A stretch of DNA of 64,000 nt from Tetradesmus obliquus (GCA_030272155.1 CP126203.1:1984001-2048000), one strand, 5' to 3'. Positions 46,201 through 58,800 are shown, counted from the first letter of the stretch. The notes: generated by a model from the letters alone, not told the origin. Translations and numbers: made by a program.

Positions 46201-49200
46201 TCCGGCCAGACTGTAATGTGCTTGCAGCGCCCTTCTCAGCTGCTGCCACTCATTGCTGCCAACAGCTAGCGTGGTCTTGTGCCTGACTCTGCCCTCCCCC
46301 GCGCTCACCGCCCCTCCCCCAAACACAACGGTTGCATTTGGACCTGCTGCACTTTGCTGCACTGCAGGCGATCGTATCAGAGCACACTGGTGATGGCCGC
46401 TGGGGCGCTCACGCAGCAGCCATACTGGCAGGCAGCATGTGGAAGCCGCCCCGGCCAGGGGGCCATGATGACAAGGCGCATCCGCCCATCCACCCCACGC
46501 GCTATAGCGCGGGCGAGAACGACTGGTCACATGGTGAGCCTGCAGTCTGCATGACAATGTGTGCATTATACGGCAGCTTGCAGTGCACCTGCATGCGCAT
46601 GCAGTATAATCGTGCCTGATGTGCTGGTGTGCTGCTTGTTGCGCTCATGTTCATGGTGTGAAGTCTACTATTCCTGCTGCCTGCCTAGCTACCATGTGCT
46701 GTCTGCATCGCCGTTCGATGCTGCTGGTGCCCGCCTGTAGACAAGCGCCTGCTGTACGAGTTTGTGGTGCGCCACTTCCTGGCCTCCTGCTCCAAAGATG
46801 CAGTAGCCTTTGAGACCACTGTGACCATCGACATCGCGGGAGAGGCCTTCAGGACCACAGGTGTGCAGACACAACAGCAAGCACGCTTGACTTTGATTTG
46901 CATATCAGGCATATGCGCTGCTCCAAGGACGCAGTCGCCTTTGAGACCACCGTGACCATAGACATTGCGGGGGAGGCCTTCAGGACCACAGGTGTGCAGA
47001 CACAACAGCAAGCACGCTTGACTTTGATTTGCATATCAGGCATATGCGCTGCTCCAAGGACGCAGTGGCCTCTGAGACCACCGTGACCATAGACATTGCG
47101 GGGGAGGCCTTCAGGACCACAGGTGTGCAGACACAACAGCAAGCACGCTTGAGCATAACTTGCATATTAGGCATATGCGTTGCTGCTGCAACCTCTGCCG
47201 CTGTCGCGCCTCATAATCACCGAGCGCAAATGGCTGCATGTGTTTCATTGGGGCTTGTGTCGTGCACGCCTTTCACCACACCAGCCACACGGGTATGTCG
47301 CTAGCATGCTTGCATGTTTTGAGTGAAACAACTCTGTCGCCGCACCGCGCGTTGCCCGCAGGCCTGATGATCACGGAGCGCAACTGGCTGGACGTGTTCA
47401 CATGAGCCACCTGACTCTCAGGATGCTGCTGCTGCTGATCCCATTTGAGAGAGGGTAGTTACATGTGGGTCCTGGCACCATCTTAGACAGTATTGCTGCT
47501 GCCACCCGCGCTGCCCACCAGGCCTCATGATCACGGAGCGCAACTGGCTGGATGTGTTCACATGGGCCAGCTGGGGCGGCAATGCACACCTGCCGCACTT
47601 TGTGGAGGGCCAGACCTTCCTGCATGTATCTCATCCTACCCACAGCCACGCTCGTGCCAGTCCTCTTCAGTATCTTCATCAGGCTGCCTTTTCTGTTACA
47701 CTTTCTGCTGCTGTTCACGCTGCGCCGCCCCCCTCCCCCCTTCACACACACACACCATGTGCACGCAGGCCTGATGATCACGGAGCGCAACTGGCTGGAT
47801 GTGTTCACATGGGCGACATGGGGAGGCAACGTACACCTGCCGCACTTTGTGGAGGGCGCCTGCCCAGCGAGCTGGCGCTGCGCCAAGGCGCCACGCAGCC
47901 GCCGCCTTTCACTTGGCCACCTAAGGCTTCATTTGCAGTTCTCACCTTGCACCGTATGCGCACATCTCGCTGCGCCTGCAGGCCTGATGATTATGGACCG
48001 CAAATCGCTGGACTTATACACCTGTGCCACCTGGGTCCCAAAATGCTGCTGCTAATGATGCCATTGCTGCTGCCGTTGGCACTGCCTGCAGGCTTCACCA
48101 TCACACGGTGCAACTGGCTACTAGATGTGTTGCCCTGGGGCTTTTGTTGTGCACTCCTAACACCAAACCACACACAAACCCTGCTGCATCCGCAGGCCTG
48201 ATGATCACAGAGCGCAACTGGCTGGATGTGTTCACATGGGCCACCTGGGGCGGCAATGCACACCTGCCGCACTTTTTGGAGGGCCAGACCTTCCTGCCTA
48301 GCGAGCTAGCGCTGCGCCAAGGCGCCACGCAGCCGCCGCCGCGGCTGGCGGAGAGAGATTTGATCGCTGCCATGGAGCGCTACGGCATCGGCACTGATGC
48401 GACTGTAGCAGGTGCGGAGCGGGTGTCTGGCGCAGCTGCTGCTCGTTCAAGGTCTTGCGATTTTGTCACGTGTACATCTCATAGCGGACTACGGCATCGC
48501 CACTGGCTCTGCGTTGTGCGCTGCATTACCTGTCGATTGGCAGCCACTGTTTCTGCTCTGTGTTGTGTGCTGTTTGATAGCAGAGTAAGCGGCGCAGCCA
48601 GCTACTGTAGCCCCACAGCAGCGCTGCATTGCCAGAGCCTGCTTGTCGCTATTGGTAGCAGCACACATTGCGCCACAAGGAAGGCCCACCCACCTGTTGG
48701 CTGTCTGTTGCTTATATCAATGTGCAACTTCCTGCTCATCAGCATGACTGCTGGTCTGTCGCTCACTGCCGCATGCTGCTGCATGTGCTGTGCTGTTACG
48801 TGCCCCTCAGAGCACATCCAGAAGCAGATTGAGCGCGGCTATGCTGAGAAGGATGCGGCGCTGACCTTCTGGCCCACCAACCTGGGCGAGAGCCTCATCA
48901 GCTCCTACAGGTGGGACTGAAAGAATGAGCGTGTTGTTGGGGGAGGGGGGGGAGGGCAGGGGTTGAAATAGCAAGCTGCCTGCTCCGTGTTACATTTGCT
49001 GTTATGACCTTCTGGCCCACCAACCTGGGGGAGAGCGTCATCAGCTCCTACAGGTGCGGCGAGGATGCAATTTGCGGGTCTTGAGCGCCTGCAGGGCCTG
49101 CTGTGGCTGTGTGTGTACGCCTTGCGGGGCAGGCCAAGCATGTGTGAGGCATGTTTGCACAGAGGTGCCTGTGTGTGTTAGTATTGCTGTCTGGTTTTCA

Positions 49201-50733
49201 CAAGGTTACTTTGCTGCGCCGGTTACTTTGCTGCGCCTGTTTGTTTCACTCTTTAGCTGCAGTACAGATTTAATCGCAGCACGCTTTGTTCCAATGCAAG
49301 CAGGCAACAGCACGGTTGCCATACCGTGCCAATGGACGCAATCAATGCCGTTATCAACTTGTCTGTCATGCCCTGCAGGCGCATGGGTCTGGACAACCTG
49401 TGGAAGCCAGACCTGCGGGGCCGCATCGAGCAGGGCATCTCCAGGATAGCAGCAGGGCTCGTTACCAAGGACACGGTGAGCACTGAGCAGCAAGGCAGGC
49501 AGCAGCCTTCTTAATGCAGTGTGTGACTCTTCATGAGTTGGGCTTGGGGCTCTTGCAGCAGGATCGCAGCAGGGCTCGTCACCAAGGACACGGTGAGCGG
49601 CGAAGCACCGTTTGATAGTCCTGTCGGCAGCTGCCGTATCGTCAATTAGGTTGCCACCTGGAACATTCACCATGATGCAAGCCAGCCGGCCAAGTGCATA
49701 TCTGCTCAAAAAGGGCTATAGTAGACAGCAAGCTGCTTGGTTGGCGGCAACCACGTGCTCTGCACGAGGCACGCCTCGTTGCAATTCTACAAGTTGAACT
49801 GCCACTAGCTAGGGTGACACTGGTCTTGCTGCCACTGGTAAGCCGGGCGGCCGCTAATCACACCACTGGTGCACAGTTGTGCATTACCTTGCCTAAAACT
49901 GTCATATCACACCACTGCGCCTTGCCCCTGCGCTGCCGCTACTGCAGATCCTGGCTCAGGCCATCAACGCCTTCCGTACGGACTTCCAGCTGGCCAACAC
50001 GCGCACACAGGTGAGATCAGCACGCGCTAGCTGTTATTGCAGTTCCAACACACACTCGCTGTTATTGACGGTGCATATAGCATGTAAGCAGGCTGAACGA
50101 AGTGACTGGTGCCTTAAGTATTCCACCGAGATATTGTCAGAACAGAGTGGGATTACGGAACGCTGGGGTGTTATGTTCAGCCGTGCTTCTATGGCTACAT
50201 TTGTAACATGGTGTTGACGGCGACTGCTGCTGCTGCTACCTGCAGCTCATGCTGAACGAGGTGGCGCGCTTCTTCCAGCGCAGGGGGCCAGGCGGCGCAG
50301 CGCCAGGCGGCGGTGGGGGCGGCGGCGGCGGGCCTGGTGGGGGTGGGGGTGGGGGTGGTGGGGGCGGCCCAGGTGGCAGGCCTCCGCCAGGTGGTGGCGG
50401 TGGTGGCGGTGGTGGTGATGGTGGAGGGCCAAGAGGTGATGGTGGCGGTCATGCAGGTGGTAGGGGTGGCGGTGGCGGCGGAGGAGGAGGGAACCCGCCA
50501 GGTGGTGGCGGTGATGGGGGCGCTGCTTATGGCCGTGGCATGGCAGGCGGTGGCCTGCAGCAGCAGCAGCAAGGCGGCATGCAGCAAGGCGGCATGCAGC
50601 CGCCACAGCAGCAGCAACTTTGGCAACAACAGCAGTCGCAGCAGCAGCAGCAGCCTGCTTGGCAGCAGTCTCAGCAGCAGCAACAGTATAACCAGCAGCA
50701 GCAGCCCTGGCAGCAACAGCCGTCGCCCTGGCC

Positions 50734-50764
<31 letters not shown>

Positions 50765-51466
50765 GCTCAGCCGCGCGTCATGGCTGTGCCTCCTGCCCCC
50801 ACACAGGGCGGGCCAGCGTTTGACTGGGGAGTCAAAGAAGCAGCCAAGCAGCGCAAGCAGGCAGGCACCAAGCGTAGCAGATCGAAAGCCGGCGCAGGCG
50901 GCAGCGGCGGCGGCGGCGGCAACAGCGGTGGCACGCGCAAACCTCGAGCCACAAAAGCCTCCAAAGCTAGCGCTGCTGCTGCTGCTGCTGCTGCTGGGCC
51001 CCAGTATGGCAGTGACAACGTGCCACTGTGCACGGGGCACCACGAGCCGCTGCGAGTAGGCACCAGCAACACTGCCAAAAACCCCGGCCGCGTGTTTTAT
51101 AAGTGTGGCCGGGAGGAGGGCCAGCAGTGCGTCACCTTTGCCTGGGCAGATGAGTTCCAGGGAGGCGGCGCTGCTGCTGCTGCTGCTGGGCCGTCTAGCA
51201 GGGGCGCTGGTGGCGGCAGCAGTAGAGCTGCTGGTGGCAGGGGCAGCACGCGAGGCAAGGGTAGGGGCAAAGCAACAGCAGGGGCTGGCAGTAGAGCAGG
51301 GGCAGCAGCAGCAGGAGGCTGGCAGGGAGCAGCAGCAGCAGGACGGGGCTGGGGCGGGGGTGGTGGTGGTGGTGGCGGCTTTGTATCAGCCACTGGTGCC
51401 CCCATGAATGTGTGCCACAAGTGCCAGCAGCCAGGGCACTGGGCGTCATCGTGCCCAAATGCATGA
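42295..51466 (+). CDS. TOP3A: DNA topoisomerase III alpha (type IA)
   Basis: Fifteen exons: 42295-42392, 42598-42778, 43117-43221, 43656-43859, 44345-44448, 44654-44888, 45313-45403, 45817-45917, 46368-46533, 46741-46860, 48196-48411, 48811-48910, 49379-49475, 49948-50010, 50246-51466. They give 1033 residues, in phase, ending in TGA. The enzyme passes and decatenates single DNA strands and works with RecQ helicases in dissolving recombination intermediates. The Toprim domain has AEKPSVA at the N-terminus (Glu10) and the metal-binding DCDREGEN at 117-124. The active-site tyrosine is Tyr358 in [21 protein letters not shown] and RGRIEQGI belong to the core. A long Gly-rich then Gln-rich linker precedes a GRF zinc finger (starting at about Cys889) and a CCHC knuckle at the end (Cys1017, Cys1020, His1025, Cys1030). 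Human TOP3A has two GRF motifs; I see one. Intron 6 has a GC donor (44889). Exons 5, 7, 8, 10, 11, 12 and 13 have partial copies in introns. Confidence 0.95.
43230..43345 (+). repeat. CAG/CAA triplet-rich tract in TOP3A intron 3
   Basis: A pure CAG run of about 12 units starts 9 bases after the exon 3 donor, followed by interrupted CAG/CAA triplets. It is intronic, so it does not encode poly-Q. Confidence 0.9.
44061..44254 (+). repeat. Two upstream copies of the 5' end of TOP3A exon 5
   Basis: Copies at 44061-44098 and 44203-44254 follow CTGCAG and repeat the sequence for [12 protein letters not shown]. The second is closer to the real exon (44345) than the first, which has several changes. 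Confidence 0.9.
45217..45262 (+). repeat. Upstream copy of the 5' end of TOP3A exon 7
   Basis: CTGCAG followed by GTGCATGGGCGTGCCACCTA repeats the acceptor and start of exon 7 (45313) with small changes. A point change turns the TAC AAG of the real exon into TAA AGC, a stop. Confidence 0.85.
46018..46046 (+). repeat. Downstream copy of the 3' end of TOP3A exon 8
   Basis: CCAGGCATGGACCTGCCGGTGAGGCG-type sequence repeats the exon end (GMDLR) and donor at 45918, about 110 bases downstream. Confidence 0.78.
46915..47122 (+). repeat. Two downstream copies of the 3' end of TOP3A exon 10
   Basis: Copies at 46915-46991 and 47045-47122 repeat the last ~75 bases of exon 10 ([20 protein letters not shown]) with donor GTGTGCAG. 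The unit of about 130 bases includes intron DNA after the donor. The two copies resemble each other more than the real exon. Confidence 0.93.
47362..48140 (+). repeat. Five upstream copies of TOP3A exon 11
   Basis: Copies after AG start at 47362, 47522, 47769, 47981 and 48092 and repeat [16 protein letters not shown] to different lengths. The first has a TGA after DVFT. The second reaches EGQTFL. The third is nearly full length but has lost about 11 bases after FVEG, which shifts the frame. The fourth and fifth are strongly diverged. The complete exon starts at 48196. Confidence 0.93.
49007..49053 (+). repeat. Downstream copy of the 3' end of TOP3A exon 12
   Basis: The copy repeats [16 protein letters not shown] coding sequence with one Leu-to-Val change and is followed by a GT donor, 97 bases after the real exon end at 48910. 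Confidence 0.9.
49559..49592 (+). repeat. Downstream copy of the 3' end of TOP3A exon 13
   Basis: The copy repeats [11 protein letters not shown] plus donor GTGAGC; the real exon ends at 49475. Confidence 0.88.
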
Positions 51467-52587
51467 TCGTCATTACTTTGCTGCATGACGTGTGTTGCCT
51501 TTTTTGCTCAGCAAGGCTCAGTACTGAGCCACTAGTAGCGCCACTAGTGGCGTTGTTGGCTGTGCAGGGCCGCTGTGCATTGTTGGTGTCCCTCAGCACT
51601 GCGCAGCCTTGGGGATCCCCAAGGCAGCACTCTGGAGTACAGCTGCATGTGTTCAGTGCTGTTGAGCATGCGTGTGCTCGCAGCCTCGAGAGGCGGCTCT
51701 GCACGCCTGCAATGGTGGCTCGGCTGTGCGACATACACGGGTGGCAGGCTGCATCTTCTGATGTTACAAGCTACGTCTTGGCTGGTTGCTATCATCCGAT
51801 AGGGCGGCCCTATGCCACATGAGTGCGTCCACGCCATGGCTCACCACGCCAGGGCAGCAGCGCTGTTTCCACTGTGTACATTTTTGCAGCTGCGGCTGTG
51901 GATGTTGGCCCAACGAGCCTTTTGTTGGCCCAAAGCGAGCACTGCTGACCGCCATGTAACGTCAAAACTGTGCCTGCACTTGGTGCGCCGTCAACCATGA
52001 TCATCGTGTCACACAGAAAGCCATACGGACCACATCTGACAACAACATCAACCGTGTGCCCCATCGGAGCTTCGACACGGGCTCCTTGACAGTGTGACCA
52101 TGGCCACTCAGTCGCAGCTTGCAGGCCTGCAGGCATACATGCCAAGCCTAGCCGGCCTGTCAGCGCCTAAGCTCCCAACACGTCGTTTCTGGTGGGGCTG
52201 CGGCAGCAGCGCGGGCAAGCCTGCGCGCCTTGTCATGCCGCCTTCTTGGGATCACCGTAAGGTCACCTTCTAATCAAAACCCAGGTTGTAGCGACGACCG
52301 CTTCTTTGACCCCAGACCGCCGCCTGCTGCTCACCCCGCGCTGGTGGCCCTGAACAGCTCGCGCAGCTCCTCGGGCGAGGGCCGCATCACCTGGTCACTG
52401 TTGGGCCTGAGGCAGCAGCGCGGGCCCGCCTGCACACCACCACAACGGCACTACGCCTCCTCTTTGTAACCGCCATTGGCATCAGACAAGGCGTAGCAGG
52501 AACAGCTTCCTTTGGCACGCCTGGACCCTCAGCTGGTCGCCCCGCGTGCCATCACGTAGTGTCACGTGGCGTAATGGCCGCCCCGCC
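51467..52587. other. Convergent 3' flanks of TOP3A and SEC3
   Basis: No supported gene lies between these facing stop codons. A plus-strand TGTAA at 51955-51959 suits TOP3A, and TTACA at 51764-51768 (TGTAA on minus) suits SEC3. If both are used, the two 3' UTRs overlap by about 190 bases. A copy of the SEC3 last exon lies at 52345-52400. Confidence 0.5.
52345..52400 (-). repeat. Copy of the 3' part of the SEC3 last exon in its 3' flank
   Basis: The segment repeats the coding sequence for SPEELRELFRATSAG with few changes, about 190-240 bases beyond the real stop at 52588. No splice border is involved, unlike the other copies. Confidence 0.88.
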
Positions 52588-52781
52588 TCAGCCCGCGCTG
52601 GTGGCCCTGAACAGCTCGCGCAGCTCCTCGGGTGAGGGCCGCAGCGGCGTGGTGGGGTAGCACTGCTCCAGCAGCCACTCCAGGTGCTCGTAGCTGCAGG
52701 GCAAATAAGCACGGCAGATAATCACAGCCATGTCGGCAGTCAACAATCCATATACAACCCTATCCAAAGACCATAGTGTGT

Positions 52782-52812
<31 letters not shown>

Positions 52813-55770
52813 GCGGTGGTGGCACTGCTTCAGCAGCCACTCCAGGTGCTCGTAGCTGCAGGAAGACAGGAGACGTGAGTTACTTCATAGTGGCAATCTC
52901 AAAAGCACGAACAGCAGCATGAGACTTTGACCATAATGGTGGGGTAGCACTGCTCCAGCAGCCACTCCAGGTGCTGGTAGCTGCGGAGCAGTACACAGAG
53001 AACAGCACAGTGTGGAGCCATGCACGCCAACATGAACTGTGCAACACAAGATGCAAGCAGGCAAACGGCCAGCAGTCAACCTTTTTTCACAGACACAACT
53101 GCTCGCGCACCCCGCAACAGGGCACTTTGATACACAACACACAACCTTACCCGCTCACCGTGCCAGCAGCGCCTCCTTCACTGCGGCTCAGGCCACGTTG
53201 AACAGCGCTCCACCCCCTAAATGCTTGCGCACGCGAGTGCCTCCAGCTTCTTGTCTGTGCCGTCTTACCATTAAAATCTGACACATCCGACAGTGCGCCA
53301 CAGCTCCATCCAAAAACACACGCTCGCGCGATGTGGCACAACACCGCACAACACACGAAGTAACACACCCACCGCGCAAGCAGCGCCTCCTTGACAGCAG
53401 CCAGGCCATGTTGAACAGTGCCCCGCCGCCTAGGTGCTTGCGCACGCGGCCAGCCAGCGCTTCAAGTTTCTTGTCTGCGCCGTCCATGGTGGAGCGCATC
53501 AGCCTCCAAGAGAGGAGCTGCACCCCCAACACACGTGACTGCGCGCTTGGTATAACGCAATAAACGTGTGAACAAATACACAGTGAACGCCGCGCACCCA
53601 CCGTGCCAGTAACGCCTCTTTGACGGCCGCCCAAGCCACGTTGAACAGCGCCCCGCCGCCTAGGTGCTTGCGCACGCGGCCTGCCAGAGCTTCCAGCTTC
53701 TTGTCTGTGCCGTCCATGGTGGACCGCATCAGGCTGCGCACCTCAGCGGGTGAGCAGTCTTTCTGGAATGACACCTCGGGCGGCGACACCACCTGCAACA
53801 GACAGGCAGAGCCAACCGTACTATCAGACGTACGACAGTAGTGGCGCAGGCAGATGCTGCAGAGGTTGTCGCGTCCAGGGCACTCAGCTTGTGTAGCTTG
53901 TCGCGACAGGTGCACAGTCTCACAGCATGCCAGACACACACCCCACCTTCAGCAGGCCATCCAGCTTGTCCCCAAACTCCAGCAGCTTCCACAGCTTGCT
54001 GCCACACGTCACAAACAAGTCTTAAACATTCATCAAACGCATCCGGCTAATCCGAACAGGGTGTTGAACTTGTCTCCAAGCTCCCACAAACACAGCACAG
54101 CACAGCGGCCACTCAACTTCGAGCGGCGCAACCGACAAGCTGCAAGACTAGTGCCAGGTAAGAAAATGGCAGCAAATGCATGCGGTACACCTTGAGCAGG
54201 GCGTCCAGCTTGTCCCCAAACTCCAGCAGCTTCCACAGCTTGCTGTACGCCAGCTGCTCAGCCACATAGCCAGACAGCGCAGCCTCGCGCCGCGCCTCAG
54301 CAACCTGAATGGTCAGCAGCAGTGAGGCGACAAGGCCGAAGGGCACAAGCAAGGCAGCGGCTCAGATGTACATGCATAGACAAGGGCAGACAGTCGGGCA
54401 AGCATCAAGGCGGCAGAGTAACTGCAAGCGTGTGCACGTGCTATGGGATGCGCTAGTGTGCCGCCGGACAGCGCAGCCTCGCGCCGCGCCTCAGCACCCT
54501 GCACACAGGCAGACAGCTGAACAGCTGTGGGGCGACAGATGTAATCTGCACCAACGGCATACAATTCAAAGATCCCTCTGGCTGCACACAGCGCAGCGCT
54601 GAAGCTTAGGTGAGGCTCAAGCTTCAACTCGTACCTGCCAGTGTTGCTGCAGCGCCGGCAGCTTTTGTGCCAGCCCCCGCAGCGCCTCCCCGAGGTAGCC
54701 GTTGTTCTCCAGCCAGCAGCAGCCACCACCAGCAAGCGCACATCACACCAACCGCATACAACGCAAAAACAACCCTCTGGCTGCATACCACAGGCGCTGA
54801 AGCTCAGGCGACGCTGAAGCTCAAGTCCACAGCTTAGCAAGTCTGCGCACCTGCCAGTGTTGCTGCAGTGCAGGAAGCTTCTGTGCCAGCCCGCGCAGCG
54901 CCTCCCCGATGCAGCCGTAGTTCTCCAGCCAGCAGCAACACCCCAGGCAAGCGCGCAGCGCACCAACAGCAAACAACTCAAGTAAACTTGGGCTGCGCAG
55001 GCACCGAAGCTCAGGCGACGCTCAAGCTTCAACTCGTACCTGCCAGTGCTGCTGCAGAGCCGGCAATTTTTGCGCCAGCCCGCGCAGCGCCTCTCCTAGG
55101 TAGCCGTGATTCTCCAGCCGGCAGCGCTCCCCGTATTTGGCATCGGAAGATGCGAGCCGCTCTAACCGCGACAGCAGCCGCGGGCACAGCTCATCATACA
55201 GCGCGTCGGCAGCTGCCGCAAGCAACAAGACGGCAGCAACAGCAGCAGCAACAGGCACAGCTTTTCATGCAGTGCGTCTGCAGCAGGTGACAATGTGCAA
55301 GCAGCGGCATTGGAGGCAGCTATGCAGGCAGTGAAGGAACAGTAGGTGGTGTGGCTGCAGGAGTTGAGGGGCCGCAGGATGCAGGAGGCCAGGCAGTGCT
55401 GGCCACAGCAAGGGTTGCGGGGAGGCTGATGTGATGGTGCAGGGTGAAGGCGAAATTCAAACTAGAAACTAGACAGCATACCAGCTTCTTTGAAGTCCGG
55501 CATACCTCAACTCGCTAGACGCGGCGTGCTCCCTCACCTGCGCGCACGCTGCGTGCAGCATCAGCCGCTGCCGCCTGCTCCAGCGACTGCTGCCCCTCCT
55601 CACCATCATCCCCTGCTGTTTGCTGCTGCTGCTGCTGTTGCTGTTGTGAAGGTGCTGCTGCTGCCACTGCTGCTGCTGCTGCCGCGCCCTCCACCAGGGC
55701 CACCTCCAGGTCATGCACCATGAGGCAGAACTGGCTGATGAAGGGCAGCACGTGCAGGTGCTTGATGCCT

Positions 55771-55803
<33 letters not shown>

Positions 55804-58800
55804 GCAGCAGCGGCGACAGCGGCAGCAGCAGCAGCAGCAGCTGGGCCATTGGGCACAGTCAGCATGTGAGGCGTCAGGGCAGCGTGCAACAGCTCCCTGC
55901 CCCCTTGCCCCCTTCACAGGCAGTTAGGCCAGCCACAATTGCTGCGCTGAGCGAGTGTTCCTGCAGCTCCACACGCTGAGCCTTGGCAACAGTCACATTG
56001 CAGGACGAGAAGCACAACTGGCAGGCACATCCTTTCCCAAAAAGCAGACTGCCAGCAGCACGGCCAGCGGAAACACCCAGTAACACTCAGGCAGTGCAGT
56101 GCAGCAGACACACAGATGCACACATGAGCGTACACAGATATGCACAAGCATACAAGGCAAGCATACCCACAGCCGGCTGGTTGCGGTCCCAGGCAGCGCT
56201 CTCCCCACGCAGCAGTCCCACCTTGCTGCAGGCCGATCTTGCTCCTGCTGTCATACTGTACAACAGCCGCCACCTGCCCCACACAGAAGCTGCCCATTGA
56301 CAAACATAATCAAACTTTGCACAACAAGCGTGCACACAGCAGCGGACGCACAACACACCCAACTGTACGCACACGCCCTTTTCTATCTGTAGTGCTATTA
56401 CTAGCTAGCCCACCTTGCTGCAAGCCCCATCTTGCTCCTGCTGTCATACTGCTCCTCCGCAGGCCACCTGCCCCGCACAGATGCTGTCCTTCAACAAACA
56501 TCAGCAAGCTCTCCAAAACGAACACGCACACAATGGCGGACACATAAGCACACACAGCTGCACACACACGCGCCACGCTCACTGCAGCTCACCTTGCTGC
56601 AGGCCCATCTTGCTCCTGCTGTCGTACTGCTCCACCGCTGCCACCTGCCCAGCACAGATGCTACCCATTGACAAGCATCATCATATTTTGCACAACAGAT
56701 GTGCACACACCAGCGGACACACACTCACAACAGCATACAAACAACTGCATGCACACGTCCCTGTGTATGCATAACTTACCTTGCTGCAGGCCCATCTTGC
56801 TCCTGCTGTCATACTGCTCCACTGCTGCCACCTGCCCAGCACAGAAGCTGCCCCAGGCCCCCCTTAGCTTGCCAGCCAGTGACTCTAGCAGCGCTGCAAG
56901 CGGAGCAGCAGCCGGCTGTGCTGCCAGGTGCTGCTGCCAGGCCAATGCAGTGGCTAGCAGCGGCAGCAGCAGCACCTGGTGCGAGCGGGAGGCCAGGTCT
57001 GACAAGGCCTGCGAGAAAAAAATGAGGGCAGGCGGACGAAAAGAGTGATGGGCAGTGGCTAGCAGCGGCAGCAGCAGCACCTGGTGCGAGCGGGAGGCCA
57101 GGTCTGACAAGGCCTGCGAGAAAAAAAATGAGGGCAGGCGGACGAAAAGAGTGATGGGCAGTGGCTAGCAGCGGCAGCAGCAGCACCTGGTGCGAGCGGG
57201 AGGCCAGGTCTGACAAGGCCTGCGAGAAAAAAAATGAGGGCAGGCGGACGAAAAGAGTGATGGGCAGTGGCTAGCAGCGGCAGCAGCAGCACCTGGTGCG
57301 AGCGGGAGGCCAAGTCTGACAGGGCCTGCGAGAGAGAGTGAGGGCAGGTGGACGAGATGAGTGACCATGTTCGTAATCAGAAGAGTGATTCGTGTCGACA
57401 AAGGACAGGGGAATCTGAATACACCACAGTGTTGCACGGCTGAACCGGAGGGGCGCAGAAGCTGCCAGGCGCTGCTGCCAAGCCAGTGCAGTGGCCAGCA
57501 GCGGCAGCAGCAGCACCTGGTGCGAGCGGGAGGCCAGGTCTGACAGGGCCTGAGTGAAAAGTTGAAGGCAGATGGACAAGAAGAGAGAGGCAAGAAGCGA
57601 TGCGAAGAGTGAGATGTCCTGGAGGAGGAGGGGAGCAAATACAACCCAGTAACGCATGGCTGAATCAGTGTTACGTGGGCCATATGTAGCGCGGAGAAAG
57701 ACCTCACCACAAAGTCGCCCTCCCGTCCCACTCACATGCCCTCCACTGCCTGGCTGCCAACTGTTGAAACATCTCACTCAACAAACGTAACATAACATGA
57801 CAATCTGGCAGTGGCAGTGCGTGCCTCACCACAAAATCGCCCTCCAGTCCCGCCAACATGCCCTCCACTGCCTGGCTGCCAGCATATGTCAGTGGGCAGC
57901 CTGGGGGGCGGCTGATGACCACAGCAATGCTCGCCTGACCCTGCCGCTGCTGCTTTGCATCCGGCGCGGCGCTGTCGGGGCCATCTCTAAGCCGTTCTTC
58001 ATCCCCTCTGCAGTGCAGCACATTGCGGCAGCGGCAGGAAAAGCATGAGGTGGTGTGTGCAAGTTGGCCAACAGCTCGCTGATGTCTGCGCAGCTTGCAG
58101 CTGCACTGATAACCACCACTGTACGGTTGCAGGAAGCAAGGCATCGCATGCACTGGCTGCATGCTGACACCAGTCGCCGCTGTGTTGCAGCAGTCTTCCT
58201 GAAGAACACCCCTGCCTGTACAACGCCTGTCAGCAGCAGCAAAAACTAGCCCTGTTGCGGGATAATGTCGCCCACAGGTCAAAAACAAAGCCCACTAACC
58301 AGCAGCTGCTCCGTGCGACCTGCTCCTGGCGTCTGACCAAGCGCTGCCGCACCTGTACAGCAGAAGCAGGTAAGCGTAGAAGGCTGCCTCTGCTACTGTG
58401 ACTGCTGCTAAGGCTGCCGTTGCTGCTATTGTGGCTGCTGCTGCCACTACACCACTACACTCCTGCAGCTGCCTCACCTGTAAAGCAGCAGAAGGTCGGC
58501 GTAGAAGGCTGCCTCTGCAGCCAGGAATGGCAGGAAGCCGCCCAGCAGCAGGCTCCACGCCTCGTGCAGCGGCAGGCCAGGCACGCTGCCTGCAGGAATG
58601 AAGCAACAGGCGGTCAAAGATGGTCAAACACAGTCAAACATGATCGACATGGTCAATGGCGCAGTTGCCGCCAGAATGGCAGGAAGCCGCCCAGCAGCAG
58701 GCTCCACGCCTCATGCAGCGGCAGGCCAGGCACGGTGCCTGCAGGAACGCAGCAACAGCGGTCAAAGATGGTCAAGCACAGACAAACATGGTCAAACATG

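Noticed and set aside
47398..47886. Reading the TOP3A exon 11 copies as separate functional exons
   Set aside because: One has a stop, another a frame-shifting loss, and inclusion of any would duplicate a piece of the conserved core; only 48196-48411 gives the family sequence without repetition.
50195..51043. Minus-strand frame of 282 codons with Leu/Thr repeats
   Set aside because: Mirror of the Gly/Gln-rich TOP3A terminal exon; composition explained entirely by the coding strand.
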